A stretch of 64,000 bases of DNA from Numida meleagris (taxonomy: Eukaryota > Chordata > Aves > Galliformes > Numididae). A program made the position numbers and the translations under genes. This document shows positions 56,640 through 64,000 of this stretch, one piece after another. The notes beneath the pieces were generated by a model, which worked only from the letters and a program-made list of their open reading frames with translations, had not been told where the DNA came from and did no database searches. The DNA is taken from NCBI RefSeq assembly GCF_002078875.1, contig NC_034424.1, positions 9,599,248-9,663,247 of the forward strand. Direction: 5' to 3'. Numbering within the stretch: the stretch's first letter is position 1; the number at the start of each line of letters is the position of its first letter.

Positions 56640-57630
56640 CACCTTTTAACCTCCTCAGACCGTAAATTCTGAGCAGCTGATATTTGAGTGTAATTCCTCT
56701 CAAACTGGCATTATTATTTGATTGCAATGAATTACCTTTTTAAAAAAAATCCTAAGTATAAATCCACTTGACTGATCCTGCAAATTATTTATGATGTAGT
56801 GTTTTGGTCTAGGATAACCTTTTAAAATAAATCAGTTTTTCAATAATAGTTCAATGTTTGCCCACCTAATGGTGTTCCCATTAAGATCTGCATTTGTCAC
56901 CAACCTGCCTTTTCAGCTCGTGCGGGAGACAAGTTACCACCCCTAAACCCACTATGCTTGTAGGGTAAAGTAAATGCATGTCTTTGTAGAAGAATAAATA
57001 AAAAGAGCAAGCTGAGTCAATAAGCGGGTTCAATTCATGCCTCTAGCAATGGCGGACAGCTCATTTTGTAGATGTGGGTGTTTTGTTTACATTTATAATG
57101 CAGCTTTATTTAATGCTGACAGATATAGCTTGTGGCAAATGATAGTCAGAATGTATGAGCAGTCATAATGCTTCTGTCTTCTTATAGTGTGCTGCTGAAA
57201 ATAAGCAGTTCACCTCTGTTTTTATTGAGGAAAGGATATGAGACAGCTATAGCTTCGTGAGGCTATTTATTGAGTTGTTTTACTAGCTGTGAACATGCCG
57301 CTTTATAGCAGTTGTGAAAATGGACTTTGCTAGTGTGTGGGAAAGGAAATAACATTGCAGTATACAAGGGTAGTAAAAAAACCCTCTATAAATAATTTTT
57401 CAGGCTGAAGAATATTCTCATTTAAACAGCTAGAGAGCCTGGTGATTTTTGCCAGATGCCAGCCTCTCCCGGAATGGTGTGGGGTTATGATTGCTCTATC
57501 AAACACTATTAATATTTTAATGTAAAAGAATAAAATGTAGGTAAGTCCCATTGAGGTGAGGTGTTCAAGAGCTTTGTAGGGAAAGTTTGTGTGGCAGCTG
57601 GATCCTGTACATTTACAAACCCATCCGTAT
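56640..57630. promoter_or_regulatory. AT-rich enhancer-like block
   Basis: Nearly 1 kb of unique AT-rich sequence with little CpG and no transposon. No ORF beyond 73 codons occurs inside it. The texture matches ultraconserved-type noncoding DNA, though conservation was not testable. Confidence 0.33.
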
Positions 57631-57639
57631 GTAGTAGGG

Positions 57640-58850
57640 CACTGTGATCTTCAGATCCTCGGGTCTGGAAGGAAGTGTCTGCTGCCTCGGCGAGCTCTGC
57701 GGAGCGCAGCTCTCATTTGGGCTTGACGTGGCTGCGTGCTTTGTGCTGATGCGCAGGCCATGCGTGTCTCCCGCGTGATGAATGCTCACAAGCCGGTGAT
57801 GCAAGCGAGCCGTCTCTGTGCTCCGTTTGTAATGGCAGGAGTGGGAATGGGGCTCGGAATTCAGGTGGTGCCGTGCGACCACGCTCGGCTCCGTGTGTGC
57901 GCCCAGCCCAGCTGCCGCAGCGGGGCTCAGCCCATGGGTGCTGCTGGAGGAGCCGCGGCCCCGGCTGTGCCCGCACGGTGAGCAGCAGCACTGCCTGCCT
58001 CGAGGGGTTCTGAATCCGAATTACGGAGGGTACGGTGTGAAGGATTAGACAGGATTTCAGGAGTTCACTGCCTTTTCTATTTTTATTCACATGTTCAGCA
58101 GCAGCACGGAGGGACACAAATCATTTTCATGTATGCAAAAATAATTTCGAAAATGGTATTAGTCTCAGCAGGTGAGGCCTTTTGTTTCTTCCATGCTTAT
58201 GTACAAATTCCTAGGGAACACTAAATATTAAATTGAAATAACCCTCCCTTATTATTACACAGCTATGGATTCAATTTAGTTCTCTTCATATAAGGTTTTT
58301 CTGGACACACAGTTGCAATTGCCTGTCCTGTAAATACAGCTCAGCCTGCAGCCAGTGGTTGGTTCCTGCCTGCTTTTCTGTGGGAAAGGCACTGCATTTA
58401 CACGCTTTGGGATTTTTTTTGGATGTAGACACTTTCCACATTGTCATTCTGTTTAAGGATTGCAAGAGTGCTATGAGAGGTCCCCGTTCCCCCTTAACTG
58501 GCCAGAGAAATGGGTTCGTCTCTCCACAGCGCTATTCCTTTATGTCACCACCTGTTTTCAAATCCCAGTTACCAAAGGAGAGGAAATAGAGAGCCCAGTC
58601 TGAGCCCAAGGCGGTGCCGATGGAGCATCCCTGGCGCCTGTAGCACATGGGGCTAAGGCTCAGAGTGCAGGCTGAAGTGAAGGTGATTTTGCCATGTCTG
58701 TCTTTTGTTATGGCTGGCTAACAAGGTAGATCTTTAAATTGCATCACTGCCATTTGTGTTTCGTAGCCACTCAGGATTCAGACATTCGGTGCTGTTGTGT
58801 AGTGGCTTCTCGTGGAGAGCACAAGGACTTTTGAAACCTTTGCTGTCCTT
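57640..58850. other. GC patch (57640-57990) then AT-rich, no gene
   Basis: The GC patch is CpG-bearing with overlapping frames to 134 codons. 58000-58850 is unique and mostly AT-rich. Nothing else is recognised. Confidence 0.35.
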
Positions 58851-58859
58851 CTCTAACAA

Positions 58860-59360
58860 AATAACTCAGAGATTCAGAGGTGAGATTGTAATCATCCAAA
58901 GTTTTACATTTTTTTCTTTACACTAAGGAATTAGTCTCATTTTTAGGAAAATAAATATATGGTCTAGCTCGCCTAATAAGACTGTCTCCACTGTGTTTAA
59001 GTAATAATCATTTATTGTTTAAATACAGTAGAGGCTGTAACAAAATGCTGTCAAGAGCCATCACACTCATTAACCTGCCAGCTAATTAGCCTCCTCCTGC
59101 CTGATTGCTGACAAGTTCTTCAATCTGAACCTATCGCTGTTGTGTCAGCACTGAAGCACCAAGCGAAGTGGAGGAGGGCTCCATTAGATGTTTGCGAACA
59201 AAGTCTGTGCATTAAAGGTTTGTTTTCCACACTCCAACAAATGTTACAGCATTAATATTCTCAGCTATAATTAAATTGGAAACTCTTAATTATGATAATT
59301 AGCGCATTAACCATTTATTTCCTAGCATCACTCCCAGGCGAGGCTCAGGAACTCAAGATG
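58860..59360. promoter_or_regulatory. Enhancer-like block with palindromic homeodomain sites
   Basis: Contains the perfect palindrome GCTAATTAGC at 59081-59090 and TTAATTATGATAATTAG near 59286-59302, plus TAATAATCATTTATTG near 59002. Unique, AT-rich and repeat-free. This is among the strongest motif clusters in the window. Confidence 0.42.
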
Positions 59361-59369
59361 AAATCCAAG

Positions 59370-61620
59370 GCAATGCTCACTGCTCTTTGGTGCTGCTGCG
59401 CATGCTCTGCGTGCCTCCTTCCCTGGGCAGGGCAGCAGAAGGAGGTGCCAGAGAGACACGCACCCAGACCTGGAGCCCAGTGTCGGGAAACACCTGTGGA
59501 AATGCAGTGAATGCAGATGGCCTCATTCAGGCAGGCTGAGCTGTAGGACAGTGCTTTGTGGACTCTCGGAAGAGCAGAGCAGGTTGCCCTTTCAGCAGCC
59601 TCCCCAAATCTGTAATCAGTAATTTTATCTCTTAGGGAATTCAGGAATTTTTCAGTTTCATTTTATTGACTTTGATCTTCTGTTCGCATGGCAAAACCAA
59701 CCTGTGAATTGCCATAGTGTGCATTAGCGTGCCAGCGTTTGAGTGCTCCAGCAGCAGGGTGCACTCTGGTGGCAGTGCACTGCTCTCCCTTGTCTGGTGT
59801 CAGATCCAGTCTGGATTTTGCCCGCCATGAGCCTGGCTCATCCCTGCTCTGCTTACACAGCTGTAGTGGGAATGTTTTGGAAATCAAAGCAAGGTCAGTG
59901 CTAAATGCTGAACAGCCAGTGAGCAAAAGGGTGGTACTCATCTGAGCTAAACTGGATCAAATGAATGTAAGACCAGCTCCCAGCACTGAGAGTAAATGAT
60001 CCCAGCGAGGCCAGGCAGAGGTTCTGACGAACCCAGCGCACCTGCAAATGATGCTGCGCATTTCTTCGCATGCAGACACTCCAGGCCAAAGCAAACGTCT
60101 TTGCCTGCATTGTACAAAAGAGAATCTTTTCAGTCAGCCCTGAAACCTGTGTCCAAGCATATCACCTTAGTGAAGGCAAGGAAAGTTCTGCCCTGATGTT
60201 TCTGGTGTAACACAACAGTTTTTCAGGGGTAGAAATTCCTGCTACTTTCAAAGGGAGAAAAGGTGTTACCTTGATATGAGCATTTTTTTCCCTGCCTAGT
60301 GCTTAATAATTCTGTATGTATATAGTAAAAGGGAGATAACCCAAGGCAAATTTAATTTCAGATTGGGTTTTTGCTTAATGTATTATTCATAGTATTATTT
60401 ATATCATCACTTAGACATATCCCTGGCAATAAACTGAAAACTTAACTTTAACAATAGCGGTCACCCCTGTTCGGGGGGCAGCGGTGGGCTGAAGCCTTTG
60501 GCTCCACGCTGCTGGGATTTAATAAGGGATGTGGTGTGGGGGAGGGGTTCTTAATGAGGGGCTGAGGGGGGTGTTTGCCAGCTTTTTTTTTTTCCCCCAA
60601 CATTTTTGCTGCATGACCTGGTTTTGCATTTTTCTGCATCTCTGTTCATCTAATTAGGATGTTCTAAAAAGACCTGGACCACTTATTGTACAGAACTGTA
60701 GCCCGTGGGTATTTAATAAGGAGCTTTCAGTGGTACATTTGCATCTTTTGCTTGGGGTCTGAATAGCGAATTACCTTAAAGATCATTAGAAGCGCTGCTG
60801 TATTGTTAAAATCAGGCCACGATATTCTAATGACAGTTTAAAACTCGAGGCATTCCCTATAACGCAGTTCACCCCAGCATAATTGCATGTTGCATGGATG
60901 ACCCTGGTATAAACTGCCACTTTCCCAGCATCTTCCGCAGCGCGTTGCTGCAGGCAGGTAGGTTTCCACCCAGACGCCCAGCCACCTAAGAAGTGCGACA
61001 GCGACAGCAATAACAATGAGCCTTTGCTTGTCGTGTGCGCTCAAGTGTGCGGCTGCGACACGGTACCCAGAGAAGGGAATGGCAGTGCGGAGCGGAGGCA
61101 CGGGAGGCTGTGGGAGCATCCTGGGTGCTGGGCTGCCCGCCGAGCCCTCCCCAAGCCCTCCAGCACGCAGCGCTCTTCCTGCCGGCTCCAGGCGGTTTCT
61201 GTCCCCACTCTTCACAACATTTTATGCAGGCAGCGGCTTCGTGGCTGCGTGAGCTTCATGGCACAACTTGTGCGTGAAGACCTTCACGTCAGCATTGCCA
61301 GCCGAGTGAGAATGCCCCCGAGGGCTGCCCTCGCTCTTTGTTACAGCCCAGATGAATGCTGGAACTGTGTCTGCTACCGGAGAAGTGAGTGCATCATTTG
61401 GCGTTTCCTAACTTTTTTGGTTGTTGCGTCCTAGCAACAAAAATGTGTCCAGGAATCCCTCCTGCTGAGCCGGTCATTCCAAGGGTGCACCGAACCACCA
61501 TGGCTCCTGGTGCCCTGCCACAGGCCACCCATCCCTCTCATTGAGAAGGAAAGCTTTATGTCCACGGTCAGCAACCATCTCTCACCCAGCTGGAGGCGGG
61601 GCAGGAGGCTCCCTGTTGTC
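59370..61620. other. Mixed noncoding stretch
   Basis: GC-richer at 59380-59480, 60450-60560 and 61040-61210. AT-rich elsewhere, with a T run near 60582-60592. Open frames to 136 codons overlap and have no domain. No exon-like unit or transposon is recognised. Confidence 0.35.
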
Positions 61621-61629
61621 CTTTGAGAG

Positions 61630-61699
61630 GCCTGCGTGGTGCAGCCTGCGTGGTGCGGCCTGCGTGGTGCCACCTGTGCAGTGCAGCCCGTGAGGTGCA
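61630..61699 (+). repeat. 14-base tandem repeat, five copies
   Basis: Units at 61630, 61644, 61658, 61672 and 61686 follow the consensus GCCTGCGTGGTGCA. The first three are nearly identical and the last two diverged. GC-rich minisatellite. Confidence 0.88.
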
Positions 61700-63640
61700 G
61701 CCCTGGCCGGGCCCTGCCTGGGCAGCAGCCCCGTGCTGTCTGTTCTCCGCCGTTCTGCCGGCGCTGTCAGGTTGAATGTTACAGAAACCAAAGCCCTTTG
61801 TCTTGAGGAAGCTGCTCTATTTGTCGCTGAGAGTGGTGGCTGGGCAGCGCCTGAGCTTGCACTTTTCCTTGAATAAATAAACACGAGCGGGGGAAGCAGG
61901 GCTTTGGTGAAGTCCCGTGCTGAAGAACTGCACCCAGAGCTGAGGTGCGTGAGGTGAACGGGGTGCTCGCCCGGCGAACGCCTTCTGATGCTCTCTAAGG
62001 CTAAACCTGCCGGGAGCAATCTGGTGCTTTGGTGGAGGAGCTGTTTGTGCAGAGAAGAATTTCTCTTTAAAAAATTCAGTGTAACCAGCATTATTTTTTT
62101 CCTCTGGGATCCCAGACAATGAATGCACAGGCCTGTTCATTAATATCAGTTGTCTTCTGCGGGGAGTATCCAGATTTGTCGTGCCAGGTTTTAAATTTTT
62201 AATGTATTACCAGTTCTTACGCGGAGCAGGCCTTTTCTTTGTTCTTTTTTGTACTAACACTGTTTTGTATTCAGCCTTGCTCTCGTCTGATACATCTCTT
62301 AGTGTCCCTTATAAAAGCTCTCCCCCGATCAGCGCCTGTGAGGTTTGACAAAGTCTCTGTGAGTTTCTGCAAATGCGCGCTCCCCGTGCTGCTTGTGCAC
62401 CGATGGCTGCGTGCAGATGGCTGTGGCCGTGGCCATGCTTCTGTTGTGGCCGCCCGGCAGGGCCCGGGGCTGCAGTGCTCGTGTGGGCCCGCACTTCCCT
62501 GGCTGCTGTTGATGGAGGGAGCGCGCGTGGGGCTCGGGGCCGTGCCCCGTGTCCTGCTGCTTGGGGCGCGTCCTGGCGCGTGGAGTGCCAAGCTGGGCCG
62601 GGCCACGTGCTCTGCGTGACGAACTGTAGCTCCTAAAAATCATGCTCGTAAACATAAATAATTAATCACATTATAGTTTTTATCATCCTTTTCCTTCCTA
62701 GCAGTATTAATAAGTAGCTTGTCTTACAACAGCACCTGTTAAACCCAAAGCTGTCAGTCTTTATTTTCCCCAGAGAGCCAGAGAGAAATTTGTTATGCAA
62801 TAATTTCTCCTTTACTTTGTGTTGTGAATTCAGTGTGTTTTCCAATCTGTGTGTACACAACACGTGAGATCTGTGTCCTGTGCCGGCTTGTTTCCTGCAC
62901 GCGCTGGGTCTCTGTTGGTGGAACGGGTGGCACGGCTGCCCACAGCCAGGGGTCCCTCCAGAGGCACTCGGTGCCCTGGGGTGCTCGTGGTGCTGGAGGC
63001 ACTGCCCACTGGCGCTTGAGGTGCTGCCTTTGTGCATGCCCGGTGCCACAGCACCGTGGGAGGAGCCTGCCTGGCACAAAACGCCTGCGCTCCCTGGAAA
63101 ATTTGGCTCCCATTACAAGTCATTACTTTTATGGAACAGATGAAGGATGGGGTGGGGATGCTGTGTGGCACATGCTGGCTGTTCCCAAGCTCTGTGCTGC
63201 TGGCTGCCGCGACAGGTGACACCGCCCGGCAGTGCAGGCACAGTGGGATGGGACCCCGGCTGGAGCATGGCTGGAGCTGCTCTGTGCTCCACAGGGGAGA
63301 GTCCGTGCAACAACCCCCAGTGGCTCCTTGAGGAAGAGCACCCACATTTTTAGCAGAGGCCTAATTTCCACTGGATTTCTCTCTCACTGGACATCAAATG
63401 TTGCTAAAAATGTGGGACCGCGCTCCCTGTGAGAGGGGAGGATGCTCATGGACAGTGCCGCTGTGTTGTGCTTGTTGCATCCTGCACTGCCTAGGGTACA
63501 CCGACGCCTTCGGGCTCGGGGCTGTACCCATGCTGCTCCCCCATGTCGGCTGCAGGTGCCCAGCTCCGCTCGATGCCGTGGCTCCACCTGCATCATCCCC
63601 CTCCTCTTCCTCAGTTTACAGCTCTGAAGTTCCCATTTAA
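61700..63640. other. Mixed sequence with GC patches (62380-62620, 62880-63620)
   Basis: AT-rich parts at 61860-61890, 62050-62340 and 62640-62860. Long overlapping ORFs (171 codons minus, 131 plus) in the GC patches have no recognisable domain. Nothing further is identified. Confidence 0.35.
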
Positions 63641-64000
63641 TACCCATGCAAAGAGGGCTGCAATAAATCTTGTAGTCGGCATTAAATATTGTTTGTTTTA
63701 GCTGCCTTGCACTTCATGTTTCCCCTTTTAAGGGGAGAGCCATTACGAAAGGTTAGATTCACAGTTAGTGGCGCTTTAGCTCTCCCTTTTGAATCAGTGA
63801 GGTTGCCGTTTTATTGCTCTCTGACTTGCACTTCGGTGATGAGAGTAAACTAGCATCAGATTAAAGGTCAGCAAATCCCATCAAAGAGAGGAATATTAGG
63901 GGCACAGATAGTTGGAGAGGCAGCACACCACTGGGTATTGACAGGGTGATTCCAGGGTATCACTCAGCAGAATTATAGCTGCCCAGAGAGTCAGTACCGC
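63640..64000. other. AT-rich stretch to window end
   Basis: Unique AT-rich sequence beginning with a run of TTAAA/ATTAAA strings. It is probably the edge of another noncoding block continuing beyond the window. Confidence 0.35.

Noticed and set aside
1..64000. CRISPR arrays, operons, tRNA/rRNA genes, intact LTR elements
   Set aside because: Looked for spaced identical repeats, paired long terminal repeats and conserved RNA boxes, and saw none. The sequence is not prokaryotic in layout.

Overview
The window reads as vertebrate, most likely avian, nuclear DNA. There are no closely packed long ORFs, no ribosome-binding sites or operons, and no rRNA or tRNA genes. AT-rich stretches full of homeodomain and octamer-type motifs alternate with short GC- and CpG-rich patches, as is usual in bird genomes. 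The clearest repeat, at about 19.17-19.30 kb, looks like the 3' end of a sauropsid CR1 retroposon. A second, much older CR1/L3-like fragment lies at 26.64-26.89 kb on the minus strand. Repeats are otherwise sparse. I cannot name the species, chromosome or neighbouring genes.

No complete protein-coding gene can be supported. Nearly all apparent ORFs of 60-250 codons fall in GC-rich patches, where stop codons are rare by composition, and they resemble no family I recognise. The window is best described as a gene desert or a set of long introns carrying many enhancer-like, probably conserved, noncoding blocks. The strongest candidates are 2.23-2.42, 6.41-6.64, 7.64-8.28, 24.79-25.18, 39.76-40.30, 42.42-42.91, 44.87-45.35, 47.46-47.54, 54.54-55.56, 56.69-57.56 and 58.86-59.36 kb.

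The most gene-like signal is a pair of splice-bounded segments on the plus strand. The first is a 52-base internal exon candidate at 32564-32615, with a branch-point consensus, pyrimidine tract, AG, open frame and GTAAGT. The second is a terminal exon candidate from 40545, with a long pyrimidine tract, AG, 23 sense codons, TAA, AATAAA 60 bases after the stop and a GT-rich element beyond. The two join in compatible phase and would give the last 40 or so residues of a protein, or the 3' end of a noncoding transcript. Weaker exon-like units lie at 3378-3430, 4193-4229, 18319-18362, 21038-21107, 24243-24291 and 31856-31912 (plus) and 1555-1753 (minus). They do not assemble into one convincing reading frame.

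CpG-island-like segments at 6.66-6.86, 44.15-44.83, 49.39-49.80, 51.84-52.33 and 53.75-54.36 kb could be unannotated promoters or CpG-rich regulatory elements. Low-complexity features include a G-rich minisatellite (5.96-6.17 kb), a GGTGCT-type array with a 24-base higher-order period (48.69-48.79 kb), a 14-base tandem repeat (61.63-61.70 kb), a C-rich G-quadruplex-prone tract (37.51-37.56 kb) and several long A/T runs. Conservation, expression and homology could not be tested here, so functional statements are inference from motifs and composition.
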